In this document: piece by piece, positions 35,678 through 44,507 of the stretch
Numbering within the stretch: position 1 is the first letter of the stretch
How the letters are laid out: the number at the start of each line of letters is the position of its first letter
NCBI GenBank assembly: GCA_016719105.1
Contig: JADKAQ010000046.1
Span: forward strand, 824,247-888,246
Source of the DNA: Gemmatimonadota bacterium
Lineage (GTDB): Bacteria > Gemmatimonadota > Gemmatimonadetes > Gemmatimonadales > Gemmatimonadaceae
Reading direction: 5' to 3'
DNA length: 64,000 nt
Notes under the pieces: model-generated
The model's database searches: none
What the model was told of the DNA's origin: nothing
Seen by the model: the letters and a program-made list of their open reading frames with translations, nothing else
Translations under genes and position numbers: made by a program

Positions 35678-37126
35678 ATGTTCGGCGACGCGCAAATGCC
35701 GTCCGCGGTGCGCAGCGAATCCCGATCTCCCCGTCCCGTGAACATCGCCTCTCCCGCCGACGCCCCAGGCGCAACGGTCGCCGCCCCGCCCGTCCGTCTC
35801 AGCGGTCGCCTCCTGACCTGGTCCATCACCTCCGCCCTCGCCGGCTTCCTCTTCGGCTTCGACACGGTGGTGATCTCCGGTGCCGAGCAGACGATCCAGT
35901 CGCTGTGGGGGCTGAGTGCGGGGATGCACGGCCTGGCGCTCGGCGCGGCGCTCTACGGCACCGTCCTCGGCTCGCTCGTGGGCGGTTGGCCGGCCGATCG
36001 CTTCGGGCGCAAGGCGACGCTCACCTGGATCGGCGTCCTCTATATCGTCTCAGCGGTCGGGTGCGGAGTGGCGTGGAACGTGTGGGTCTTCATCCTCGCC
36101 CGCTTCCTTGGCGGCGTGGGGATCGGCATCTCCACGGTCGCGGCGCCGCTGTACATCTCCGAGATCGCCCCGCCCAGGCATCGCGGGCGGCTGGCCGGGA
36201 TGTTCCAGTTCAACATCGTCTTCGGGATCGTCGTCGCCTTCGCCTCCAACGCCCTGCTGTCGGGCGTTGGGGAGAACGCCTGGCGCTGGATGCTCGGCGT
36301 CGCCGCCTTTCCGTCGGTTGTCTACACGCTGATGTGCCTGGGGATCCCGGAGAGTCCGCGCTGGCTGCTGACGCGCCGGGGCGACCGCGCGGCCGGGCTC
36401 AAGACGCTCGCCCTCATCGAACCCGAGGCCACCCCCGCCCAGCTCGAGTCGCACGCCGACGCGATCGTGAGCGGCGTGGCCGAGCAGCACAGCACGCGCG
36501 GCTTCTGGTCGATGCGGCTCAGGGTCCCGATCCTGCTCGCCTTCCTGGTCGCCTTCTTCAACCAGCTCTCGGGGATCAACGCGATCCTCTACTTCGCCCC
36601 GCGCATCTTCGAGCTCACCGGGTTGGGCACCAAGGCGGCCCTGTTGCAGTCGGTGGGGATCGGGATCACCAACCTCGTCTTCACCTTCGTGGGACTCTGG
36701 CTCATCGACCGGCTCGGGCGGCGCACGCTGCTCTACATCGGGTCGTTCGGCTACATCGCCTCGTTAGGTCTGTGCGCGTGGGCCTTCTTCACGCAGCACT
36801 ACTCGATCGTCCCGGCCTGCATCTTCGCCTTCATCGCGGCACATGCCATCGGTCAGGGGACGGTGATCTGGGTGCTGATCTCGGAGATCTTCCCCAACCA
36901 GTTCCGTGCCTCCGGGCAGTCGCTGGGGAGTGCGACGCACTGGGTCTTCGCCGCGCTCCTCACCACCGTCTTCCCGTACATGGTGAGCGCCATGGCCCCG
37001 GGCTACATCTTCAGCATCTTCTGCGGGATGATGGTGTTGCAGCTGGTCTGGGTCGCGACCATGGTCCCCGAGACCAAGGGGGTGCCGCTGGAGGAGATCC
37101 AGAAGCAACTCGGGGTGGTGGCATGA
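35678..37126 (+). CDS. Sugar porter family MFS transporter
   Basis: About 482 residues from the ATG at 35678; starts at 35696 and at the GTG at 35738 fit as well. Twelve transmembrane helices are expected. Family signatures: GFLFGFDTVVISGAEQ in helix 1, DRFGRKATLT, YISEIAPPRHRGRL, PESPRWLLTRRG, FFNQLSGINAILYFAPRIF, DRLGRRTLL, GQGTVIWVLISEIFPNQFR and the closing PETKGVPLEEI. It imports hexose or disaccharide, most likely with H+. It overlaps the GH32 start by ATGA, so the transported sugar is probably the product of that enzyme (fructose or sucrose). Confidence 0.93.
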   Translation: MFGDAQMPSAVRSESRSPRPVNIASPADAPGATVAAPPVRLSGRLLTWSITSALAGFLFGFDTVVISGAEQTIQSLWGLSAGMHGLALGAALYGTVLGSLVGGWPADRFGRKATLTWIGVLYIVSAVGCGVAWNVWVFILARFLGGVGIGISTVAAPLYISEIAPPRHRGRLAGMFQFNIVFGIVVAFASNALLSGVGENAWRWMLGVAAFPSVVYTLMCLGIPESPRWLLTRRGDRAAGLKTLALIEPEATPAQLESHADAIVSGVAEQHSTRGFWSMRLRVPILLAFLVAFFNQLSGINAILYFAPRIFELTGLGTKAALLQSVGIGITNLVFTFVGLWLIDRLGRRTLLYIGSFGYIASLGLCAWAFFTQHYSIVPACIFAFIAAHAIGQGTVIWVLISEIFPNQFRASGQSLGSATHWVFAALLTTVFPYMVSAMAPGYIFSIFCGMMVLQLVWVATMVPETKGVPLEEIQKQLGVVA

Positions 37127-38658
37127 GGCGCGTGCTGCTCGCCGCGTCGTGCGTACTGATGCTCGCCCCGTCGCTCACCGGGGCGCAGGGGCGCACGACC
37201 GCGCAGCGCGCCGCACCGCTGGAGCCGTTTCGCCCGCGCTTCCATTTCACCCCCGAGCGGAACTGGATGAACGATCCGAACGGGATGGTCTACTACGACG
37301 GCGAGTGGCACCTGTTCTACCAGTACAACCCGTTCGGCGACAAATGGGGGCACATGAGCTGGGGGCACGCGGTGAGCCGCGACCTCGTGCACTGGGAGCA
37401 GCTCCCGCTGGCGCTCGCCGAGTCGGACGGGGTGATGATCTTCTCGGGGAGCGCGGTGGTCGACTGGCGCAACACGAGCGGCTTCGGGGCCGACGGCAAG
37501 CCGCCGCTGGTGGCGCTCTACACCGGGCATCGTGATGGACACCAGGACCAGCGCATCGCCTACTCCAACGATCGCGGGCGCACCTGGAGCAAGGGGGGCG
37601 TGGTACTCGACCTCAACAAGGCCGATTTTCGCGATCCCAAGGTCTTCTGGCATGCACCGTCGTCCCGCTGGGTCATGACGGTCGCACTGTCGCCGGAGTA
37701 CAAGGTGCAGTTCTACACCTCGCCCGATCTCAAGCGTTGGACACGCAGCGGCGAGTTTGGCCCGGCCGGGAGCCGGCGCGGCATCTGGGAGTGTCCGGAT
37801 CTCTTCCCCGTGCAGGTGGAGGGCGGCGGCACGCGATGGGTGCTCATCGTGAACCTGAATCCGGGGGCACCGGCCGGCGGTTCGGGGACGCAGTACTTCG
37901 TCGGCGACTTCGACGGACAGCGCTTCGTCCCCGAGGGAGAGGTCGCGCAGCCGCTCTGGGCCGACTACGGCGCCGACTTCTACGCCGGCGTGTCGTGGAG
38001 TGACGTGCCTGCAGCTGACGGCCGGCGCGTCTGGTTGGGATGGATGAGCAACTGGTCGTACGCGCAGGAGGTCCCCACCTCGCCGTGGCGCAGCGCGATG
38101 AGTGTGGCGCGGACCCTCACGCTGCGGCGCACACCCGCCGGATTGCGCCTGGTGCAGCGCCCGGTGGCCGAGCTGGAGCGGTTGCGCCGTGGGGTGCCGC
38201 GCACCTTCGCCGGCGGCACCTTCACGCAAGCCAGCGCCTGGCTCGCCGCACAGCGCGACCTCCCGATGTTGCTCGACGTGGAGATGACCTTTGCCGGGGC
38301 CTCGTCAGCGGCGCCCTTCGCGCTGCAGCTGACGACTGGGCCCGCCGAGTCGCTGGCGCTCTCGATCGATCCTGCCAATCGGCGCATCGCGCTCGATCGC
38401 ACGCGCTCGGGCCGGGTCGCCTTCCACAAGGACTTCCCGGGAGTGCACACCGCACCGATCCGCATCGCCAATGGCGAGATTCAGCTGCGCCTGCTCATCG
38501 ACGCGGCCTCGCTGGAGCTGTTCGCGCAGCAGGGTGAGACGGTGATGACGGAGATCTTCTTCCCCACGGGCGACTCGCGCGCGCTCTCCCTCTCGGCGAC
38601 GGGAACGACGCCGCGTGTGCAGCAGATCCGCATTCATGGCCTCGACTCGGCGCGCTAG
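37123..38658 (+). CDS. Secreted GH32 beta-fructosidase (levanase/invertase type)
   Basis: 511 residues with a signal peptide (VLLAASCVLMLAPSLTGAQG). GH32 landmarks: the nucleophile motif WMNDPNGM near residue 50, FRDPKV (transition-state Asp) near 170, and the acid/base region WECPDLFPV near 222. The propeller domain is followed by the usual C-terminal beta-sandwich ending in ELFAQQGETVMTE. It hydrolyses fructans or sucrose outside the cytoplasm. Coupled by ATGA to the sugar porter, it forms a secreted hydrolase plus uptake unit. Confidence 0.95.
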   Translation: MRRVLLAASCVLMLAPSLTGAQGRTTAQRAAPLEPFRPRFHFTPERNWMNDPNGMVYYDGEWHLFYQYNPFGDKWGHMSWGHAVSRDLVHWEQLPLALAESDGVMIFSGSAVVDWRNTSGFGADGKPPLVALYTGHRDGHQDQRIAYSNDRGRTWSKGGVVLDLNKADFRDPKVFWHAPSSRWVMTVALSPEYKVQFYTSPDLKRWTRSGEFGPAGSRRGIWECPDLFPVQVEGGGTRWVLIVNLNPGAPAGGSGTQYFVGDFDGQRFVPEGEVAQPLWADYGADFYAGVSWSDVPAADGRRVWLGWMSNWSYAQEVPTSPWRSAMSVARTLTLRRTPAGLRLVQRPVAELERLRRGVPRTFAGGTFTQASAWLAAQRDLPMLLDVEMTFAGASSAAPFALQLTTGPAESLALSIDPANRRIALDRTRSGRVAFHKDFPGVHTAPIRIANGEIQLRLLIDAASLELFAQQGETVMTEIFFPTGDSRALSLSATGTTPRVQQIRIHGLDSAR

Positions 38659-38707
38659 CCGCCGTTCCGTGCATGCGGGCCGCCGTGCTCCGCGGAGTCG
38701 AGTGGCC

Positions 38708-39169
38708 ATGCTCGGCGTGCTCGGTGGCGCGTTCGTTGTGGCGCTGGCCGCCTGCGGCGACGGCGGGGCGGCGCCGGGGACCGGCAGCTGCACGCCGAAC
38801 GCGCGCTATCCCAACGCGATCGGTTGCGCGTACGTGTACGGCACGGTGACCGACACGCGCGGCGTGGCGCTCGACAGCGTCGACGGGCTGATTCGCGTGG
38901 GCGATGACTGCGCGTGTTCGTCGCCGCGACTGGAAGGAGACGACAACGGGGTGTATGCGACCGTCGTCCATCGCCTCCCCCGCAGCGGGGGCTTTGCCGA
39001 TACCGCGACCGCCACCGTCGTGGCGCAGGCGAGCGCCCCCAAGTACCCGCGGCACATCACCGGTGCTGCGTACTTCGACACGTCGCGCGTGGTGCTGCGC
39101 TTCGTGCCCATGGGGGCGTCGCCGCCCCCCACCCAGGTCAACCTCCGGATCCCCATCCCCGGCCGCTGA
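38708..39169 (+). CDS. Small lipoprotein
   Basis: 153 residues from the ATG at 38708, which gives a proper lipoprotein signal (MLGVLGGAFVVALAAC). An in-frame ATG at 38636 would add a basic leader and overlap the GH32 gene by 23 bp. After the lipobox the protein is a single small beta domain (CAYVYGTVTDTRGVALDSVD) of carboxypeptidase-regulatory-like type, with four further Cys that may pair. Position suggests it belongs to the fructan operon, perhaps as a surface glycan-binding accessory; this is inference. Confidence 0.75.
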   Translation: MLGVLGGAFVVALAACGDGGAAPGTGSCTPNARYPNAIGCAYVYGTVTDTRGVALDSVDGLIRVGDDCACSSPRLEGDDNGVYATVVHRLPRSGGFADTATATVVAQASAPKYPRHITGAAYFDTSRVVLRFVPMGASPPPTQVNLRIPIPGR

Positions 39170-39191
39170 CCCCGTGTTGCTCCAAACACGA

Positions 39192-39258
39192 CGAGGGGCA
39201 CCCGGACTCAACCCGGCGCCCCTCGACTCGTCTTCCCGTCTTCCCGTCTTCCCGTCTT
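39192..39258. terminator. Bidirectional terminator hairpin followed by an 8-bp repeat
   Basis: CGAGGGGC (39192-39199) pairs perfectly with GCCCCTCG (39218-39225); inside it CCGG pairs with CCGG. It is followed by three tandem TCTTCCCG units (about 39231-39254) ending in a short T-run. It lies between convergent stops (39169 and 39261), as expected for a shared terminator. Confidence 0.75.
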
Positions 39259-39260
39259 TC

Positions 39261-40523
39261 CTACTTGAGCGCGTCGATCATCGGCTGCGTGATGAGCACC
39301 GTCCCGCGCTCGGTGCGACGGAAGCGCTTGGCGTCGAGCACCGGATCCTCGCCGACCACCAGCCCGGCGGGAATCTGCACCCCACGGTCGACGACGACGT
39401 TACGCAGGCGCGCACCGCGTGCCACGTCGACGTACGGCTGCACTACTGCGCCGTCGAGCTGCGCATACGAGTGCACCTTGCACCCCGTGTGCAGCAGCGT
39501 CTTGTGCAGCGACGCCCCCGAGACGATGCAGCCGCCGGAGACGAGCGAGTTGAGCGCCAGCCCGCGACGCCCTTCCTCGTTATGCACGAACTTGGCCGGT
39601 GGCGACACCTCGGCGTACGTCCAGATCGGCCACTGCTCGTCGTACAGGTCGAGCGAGGGGACCACCGTGGTGAGGTCGACGTTCGCCTCCCAGTAGGCAT
39701 CGATCGTTCCCACATCGCGCCAGTACGCTTCCACTTCATGGGCGGACTTCACGCACGACTGGCTGAAGCGATGCGCCACCGCCTTGCCGTGCTGCACGAC
39801 GTATGGGATGATGTCCTTCCCGAAGTCGCGGCTCGAATCGGTGTCCGCGGCATCGCGGCGCAGGAGCTCGAAGAGAAATGTCGTCTTGAAGACGTAGATC
39901 CCCATGCTGGCCAGCGCCATGTCGGGATTGCCGGGGATTGCCGGCGGATCGGCCGGCTTCTCGAGGAAGTGCACGATGCGGTCCTGCTCATCGACGTGCA
40001 TCACCCCGAACCCCGTCGCCTCCATGCGTGGTACCTCGAGCACCCCCACCGTCACGTCGGCCCCCTGGTCGACGTGCTGCTGGAGCATCTGCTCGTAGTC
40101 CATCTTGTAGATGTGGTCCCCGGCGAGGATCACCATGTACTCCGGGTGATAGGCCTCGATGATGTCGGTGTTCTGGTACACGGCGTCGGCCGTCCCCTCG
40201 TACCACGCCGTCTCGCTCACGCGCTGCGACGCCGGCAGGATGTCGAACGACTCGTTGCGCTCGGGGCGCAGGAAGTTCCAGCCGCGTTGCAGGTGACGGA
40301 TGAGCGAGTGCGCCTTGTACTGCGTCGCCACGCCGATGCGGCGGATGCCGGAGTTGAGGGCGTTGGAGAGCGCGAAGTCGATGATGCGCGCCTTGCCGCC
40401 GAAGAAGACCGCGGGCTTGGCGCGGCGATCGGTGAGTTCGTACAATCGCGACCCCCGCCCTCCGGCGAGGACGTAGGCCATCGTGCTACGGCCGATGGAA
40501 CCAGGGCGATAGGGTGCGCTCAT
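39261..40523 (-). CDS. glgC: Glucose-1-phosphate adenylyltransferase
   Basis: 420 residues, full length. Nucleotidyltransferase motif GGRGSRLYELTDRRAKPAV, regulatory/catalytic line FGGKARIIDFALSNALNSG, YEGTADAVYQN, LAGDHIYKMDY, the substrate motif FLEKPADPP, and a C-terminal left-handed helix domain (SGASLHKTLLHTGCKVH). It makes ADP-glucose for glycogen synthesis. It is divergent from glgA across an 88-bp gap, so both steps are probably controlled together. Confidence 0.97.
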   Translation of the reverse strand: MSAPYRPGSIGRSTMAYVLAGGRGSRLYELTDRRAKPAVFFGGKARIIDFALSNALNSGIRRIGVATQYKAHSLIRHLQRGWNFLRPERNESFDILPASQRVSETAWYEGTADAVYQNTDIIEAYHPEYMVILAGDHIYKMDYEQMLQQHVDQGADVTVGVLEVPRMEATGFGVMHVDEQDRIVHFLEKPADPPAIPGNPDMALASMGIYVFKTTFLFELLRRDAADTDSSRDFGKDIIPYVVQHGKAVAHRFSQSCVKSAHEVEAYWRDVGTIDAYWEANVDLTTVVPSLDLYDEQWPIWTYAEVSPPAKFVHNEEGRRGLALNSLVSGGCIVSGASLHKTLLHTGCKVHSYAQLDGAVVQPYVDVARGARLRNVVVDRGVQIPAGLVVGEDPVLDAKRFRRTERGTVLITQPMIDALK

Positions 40524-40552
40524 GCGTGCGAGGCTCTCGGATGCGACGTGAG

Positions 40553-40566
40553 GGTCAGGCCTGACC
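40553..40566. promoter_or_regulatory. 14-bp perfect palindrome in the glgC/glgA control region
   Basis: GGTCAGGCCTGACC sits in the 88-bp gap between divergent glgC and glgA, 29 bp from the glgC start codon. Perfect dyad symmetry at this position suggests an operator for a dimeric regulator. A small hairpin, TGCGCC-TTC-GGCGCA at 40578-40592, follows in the glgA leader. Confidence 0.45.
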
Positions 40567-40611
40567 TGCAAGGACTTTGCGCCTTCGGCGCAGACGGCGT
40601 AAGGTAGGTGC

Positions 40612-42054
40612 ATGAATGTCCTGTTTGTTGCCGCCGAAGTCGACCCCTGGATCAAGACCGGCGGCCTGGCCGACGTTGCCGGCGCCCTCCCCGCTGCCCT
40701 GCGCAGCATCGGACACGATGTGCGCGTCGTCATGCCGCGCTATCGCGTCCTGCGCGAAAAGGGGATCCCGTCCGACGGCCCCATCGCCGCCTCGTTCCTG
40801 ACCATCGGCGAACGCGCCGAGGAGCAGCGCGTGTGGCGTCTCTCCGCGAGTGCCGCTCCCACCTACTTGCTCGATATCCCCGCGGCCTTCGAGCGCGCGG
40901 CCATCTACGGGGAGAGCGACGATCATCGTCGCTTCGTCCTGTTTGCCCGCGGGGTGCTCGACCTCATGCAGCACCTGCGCGAGGTGGAGGGGTGGCAACC
41001 CGACGTGGTGCACTGCCACGACTGGCACGCCGCCCTCGTCCCCAACTACCTGCGCACGACGATGGGCTACACCTTCGGCCACATCGCCACCGTCTTCACC
41101 ATCCACAACCTCGCCTATCAGGGTTTCGCGCCGCCGGCCACGTTGTCGCTCGCAGGGCTCAGCGAGGGCGGGTCGCTCGAGGACGTGCTGGGCGGACGCT
41201 TCGCCGGGACGTTCAACTTCATGGCGCGCGGTATCGTGCACAGCGACATCATCAGCACGGTGAGCCCCACCTACGCCGGCGAAATCATGACCCCGGAGTA
41301 CGGCGAAGGGCTCGACGGCGTCCTGCGCTCGCGACGTGACCGGATGGTCGGGATCCTCAACGGGATCGACGCGATGGTCTTCGACCCGTTCACCGATCCC
41401 AGCATCGCCGCCCCGTATCGCCCCGACAACATGGCCGGGAAGGGGCAGTGCAAGGCGGCGCTCCAGCGCGAGACCGGGCTCCCCGTGGCCCCGGATCGCG
41501 CGTTGTTAGGCGTCGTCTCGCGCCTCGTGGAGCAGAAGGGGTTCGACCTGCTCGAGGCGGTCATGCCCTGGCTCCTGCGCGAGACCGATGCGCAGCTCGT
41601 CTTGCTGGGATCAGGGCAGGCGAACTGGGAAACGCTCTTTCATCGTTATGCCGCCACGTATCCCGACCGCGTCTCGGCACGGATCGGCTTCGACGCGTCG
41701 CTGGCGCAACGCATCTACGCCGGGAGCGACATGTTCCTCATGCCCTCGCGCTTCGAACCGTGCGGGCTGGGGCAGATGATCGCCCTGCGCTACGGCAGCG
41801 TTCCCATCGTGCGCGCCACCGGGGGGCTCAACGACACCGTGAGCGAGGGGTGGGAGGGGAACGGCTTCCGTTTCCATCCGTACGAGGGGCGCTACTTCGC
41901 CGACGCCATCGGGCGTGCCCTCGCCGCGTATCGCAATACCGAGGGGTGGGCGATCCTCCGCGAGCGCGGGATGCGCGAGGACAACTCCTGGGGCCACGCC
42001 GCCAACGTCTACGCGCGCCTGTATCTGGCGGCGGTGAAGAGTCGGGGACGATAG
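40612..42054 (+). CDS. glgA: Glycogen synthase (ADP-glucose type, GT5)
   Basis: 480 residues. The N-terminal ADP-glucose motif KTGGLADVAGALP is present, as are HCHDWHAALVPNYL, TIHNLAYQG, the linker NGIDAMVFDP, and the C-terminal active-site line SRFEPCGLGQMIAL followed by TGGLNDTV. It elongates alpha-1,4-glucan from ADP-glucose supplied by the divergent GlgC. The site AAGGTAGG just before the ATG is a reasonable ribosome binding site. Confidence 0.97.
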   Translation: MNVLFVAAEVDPWIKTGGLADVAGALPAALRSIGHDVRVVMPRYRVLREKGIPSDGPIAASFLTIGERAEEQRVWRLSASAAPTYLLDIPAAFERAAIYGESDDHRRFVLFARGVLDLMQHLREVEGWQPDVVHCHDWHAALVPNYLRTTMGYTFGHIATVFTIHNLAYQGFAPPATLSLAGLSEGGSLEDVLGGRFAGTFNFMARGIVHSDIISTVSPTYAGEIMTPEYGEGLDGVLRSRRDRMVGILNGIDAMVFDPFTDPSIAAPYRPDNMAGKGQCKAALQRETGLPVAPDRALLGVVSRLVEQKGFDLLEAVMPWLLRETDAQLVLLGSGQANWETLFHRYAATYPDRVSARIGFDASLAQRIYAGSDMFLMPSRFEPCGLGQMIALRYGSVPIVRATGGLNDTVSEGWEGNGFRFHPYEGRYFADAIGRALAAYRNTEGWAILRERGMREDNSWGHAANVYARLYLAAVKSRGR

Positions 42055-42406
42055 GGGTCGGAAGGCCGAGCGACTCGCGCGAGCGCCGTGCGTAAGTCGT
42101 TCCCGCACATGGAGCTAGCGCCACCCTCCCGCCCCGGAGTGGGTCGCCCGGCATTTCTTGCCGCCCGACATCCCGCGTCGTGACCCATTAGCCCGCTCTA
42201 AGTCCTTATCACTGAGTGGATTGGAGGGCGTTCCCGTCGCGAGCGGCAGAAATCGCCGCGGTGACACTTCCGATCAGGTGCCGACCCGGGGTCGGCGTCC
42301 ACCGCAGGGTGGGGATGCACCGCGCAGACGCCACGACATCGACACAGGGCCTCGAACGCCGCCAGCTCCGTGCAGGAGCGTGGGGGCTTTGGTGCTGGGG
42401 TCGTGC

Positions 42407-42490
42407 GACGCGGGGTGCAACGCGGGGTGCAACGCGGGGTGCGACGCGGGGTGCGACGCGGCGCGTGATGCGGAGCGTGACGCGGTGATC
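42407..42490. repeat. 12-bp tandem repeat, seven units, at the 5' end of the regulator gene
   Basis: Four near-identical units RACGCGGGGTGC (42407, 42419, 42431, 42443) followed by three decayed units (42455, 42467, 42479). The last contains the GTG proposed as start codon. If translated in the regulator frame it would encode DAGC/NAGC repeats. Confidence 0.85.
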
Positions 42491-44500
42491 TCCCCCGCTC
42501 CCCTCTTCTCCGCGGTGCGCGGCGAACAGGCCGCCGAGGTCTGGGCGCGGCTGCGCGAGCGCCACCTGCGGCGAGTCGAGGTGCTCGAGCGCGCGGTGCT
42601 GGCGCTCATGGACGGTGAGCTCGACGAGGAGCTGCGCGAGCTGGCCGAGTCCGAGGCGCACTCGCTTGCCGGGACGGTGGGGACCTTCGGGATGCGCGGC
42701 GGTTCGCGCCTGGCACGCGCGCTGGAGCAGTCGTTCTCGTCGCGGCACACGCTGGGGCGCCCGCTGGCGATGCGCCTCGCCGACCAGGTGCTCGCACTGC
42801 GCCGCGAGCTCGAGCGCCCCACCGCCCCCATCGCCGTTGCGCCTGACGGCGTCCTCCCCACCCGCGTCCTCCTGCTCGGCGACAGCGCACGCGGCGACCA
42901 GTTCGTCGCGGAGGGAATGTCGGTGGGGGTCGAGGTGGTAGCGCGTGCGCTGGCCGACACGGGAGAGGCGGTCTTGGAAGACGCCCCCGACGCCATCATC
43001 CTCGAAGCGGGCGACACGCCGGTCGAGGAGCTCGTGGCCCTGCTCGACACGATCACCGCCTGCGCCACGGCGGTCGTCCTCGTCGTCTCGCCTAACGATT
43101 CGATGGCGCTTCGCCTGGCCATCGCGCGCGCAGGGGCCACGGGACCGCTGCTCGCCGGGCAGCCCCCGTCCATGATCCTCGAGCGCGCGGTCGCCACGCT
43201 CGCCAGCCGCGAGCAGGCCACCGCCACGGTCCTCGTCGTGGACAGCGATCCGTACGCGCTGCAAGCGGCGACGCTGGTTCTGGAGCAGGCCGGGCTCCGC
43301 GTCCTGGCGCTGGCCGATCCGCAGGGCTTCTGGGAGACGCTGGAATCGGGACAGCCCGATCTCGTGGTCACGGGGGCGGCGATGGCTGGCGTGTCGGGGC
43401 TGGAGCTCTGCCGCGCGATGCGCGCCGACCCGCGCTGGCGCGAACTCCCCTTCGTGCTCATGGCCAGCGCCGACGAAGCCGCGTTCGCAAAGGAGACGTA
43501 TCATGTCGGCGGCGACGACGTGGTGCGCAAGCCGGTGCAGCGCGAGGAGCTGGTGCCGCGCGTGCAGAATCGCCTGCGCCGCGCCCGCCAGCAGCGCCGC
43601 CCTAACGAGGCCGACGCCGTCACCGGGCTCCCCGGCCGCCGCAAGGCCGAGCGCGACATCGACCGCTTCATCCAGATCGCCCGGCGCCACCGGCACGAGG
43701 TCACGCTCATCACCATGCGCCTCGACGGCTACGCCCAGGCCGTGCAGCGCGTGGGGCAGTCGGCGGTGGATGCCGCGTCGCTCGCCTTCAGCCAGGTGCT
43801 GCAGCAGTCGTTCCGCGCCGAGGACGTGGTGTCGCAGTGGGGGCCGAACGAGTTCGTCATCGGGCTCTTCGACGCCAACGGTGCCAACGCCGCCACGCGC
43901 GTGCGCGAGATCATGGCCGCCATGCGCTCACGCCGCTTCTCGGCACCGTCAGGCGCAGCGTTCGGATTCACCTGCAGCGCCGGCCTCGCCACCTTTCCCG
44001 ACGACGCCGCCGACGTGCGCACCCTGCACGAAGCCGCCGACGCCGCGCTCATGGTGTCGAGCGGGGCCTCCGGCGAGGAGACGCTGGGGATCGCCAGCGC
44101 CCCGCACACCCGTGCCACCGGACGCGTCGACGTCCTGCTCGTCGAGGACGACGCCGCCGTCGCCTCGCTCCTCGTGCACGCCCTGCAGAGCCGCCAGTAC
44201 GAGGTGCGGTGGCTGCGGAGCGGGCAGGAAGCCGCGTCGGCCTTGTTAGGCGAGCGCCCCGAGATCCGCGCCCGCCTCATCCTCATGGAGGTCAACCTCC
44301 CCGAGCTCGACGGGCTCGCCCTCCTGCGGTCGCTCGCCGAGCGCGACGTGCTGCGCCACACGCGCGTGATCATGCTCAGCTCGCGCAGCACCGAGGCCGA
44401 GACGGTCCAGGCCTTCGAGCTGGGGGCCTTCGACTACGTCCCCAAGCCGTTCAGCGTCCCCGTCCTCGCCGAGCGCATTCGGCGAGCGATGCGCACGTGA
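42485..44500 (+). CDS. Degenerate Hpt-REC-REC-GGDEF-REC regulator heading the polysaccharide operon
   Basis: 671 residues from the GTG at 42485; the frame is open back to 42158 through the repeat array. Domains: Hpt-like at about 1-110 with intact His59 (EAHSLAGTVGTFG); REC1 at about 125-240; REC2 at about 247-365; degenerate GGDEF at about 375-490; REC3 at about 547-670. Every phospho-acceptor Asp is changed: Glu174 in REC1 (DAIILEAGD), Gly297 in REC2 (DLVVTGAAMAG) and Glu602 in REC3 (LILMEVNLPELDG). The GGDEF signature reads WGPNEF (452-457), so cyclase activity is unlikely. It is followed after 7 bp by the HEAT-repeat gene and then a glycosyltransferase, so it probably controls polysaccharide synthesis by binding rather than by phosphotransfer. 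Confidence 0.85.
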   Translation: MISPAPLFSAVRGEQAAEVWARLRERHLRRVEVLERAVLALMDGELDEELRELAESEAHSLAGTVGTFGMRGGSRLARALEQSFSSRHTLGRPLAMRLADQVLALRRELERPTAPIAVAPDGVLPTRVLLLGDSARGDQFVAEGMSVGVEVVARALADTGEAVLEDAPDAIILEAGDTPVEELVALLDTITACATAVVLVVSPNDSMALRLAIARAGATGPLLAGQPPSMILERAVATLASREQATATVLVVDSDPYALQAATLVLEQAGLRVLALADPQGFWETLESGQPDLVVTGAAMAGVSGLELCRAMRADPRWRELPFVLMASADEAAFAKETYHVGGDDVVRKPVQREELVPRVQNRLRRARQQRRPNEADAVTGLPGRRKAERDIDRFIQIARRHRHEVTLITMRLDGYAQAVQRVGQSAVDAASLAFSQVLQQSFRAEDVVSQWGPNEFVIGLFDANGANAATRVREIMAAMRSRRFSAPSGAAFGFTCSAGLATFPDDAADVRTLHEAADAALMVSSGASGEETLGIASAPHTRATGRVDVLLVEDDAAVASLLVHALQSRQYEVRWLRSGQEAASALLGERPEIRARLILMEVNLPELDGLALLRSLAERDVLRHTRVIMLSSRSTEAETVQAFELGAFDYVPKPFSVPVLAERIRRAMRT

Positions 44501-44507
44501 GGCGCCG

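Noticed and set aside
42158..42484. N-terminal extension of the regulator through the 12-bp repeat.
   Set aside because: The first ~109 codons are low-complexity with Cys/Ala repeats and no good start context; the GTG at 42485 lies just ahead of the folded Hpt-like domain. The extension cannot be fully excluded.
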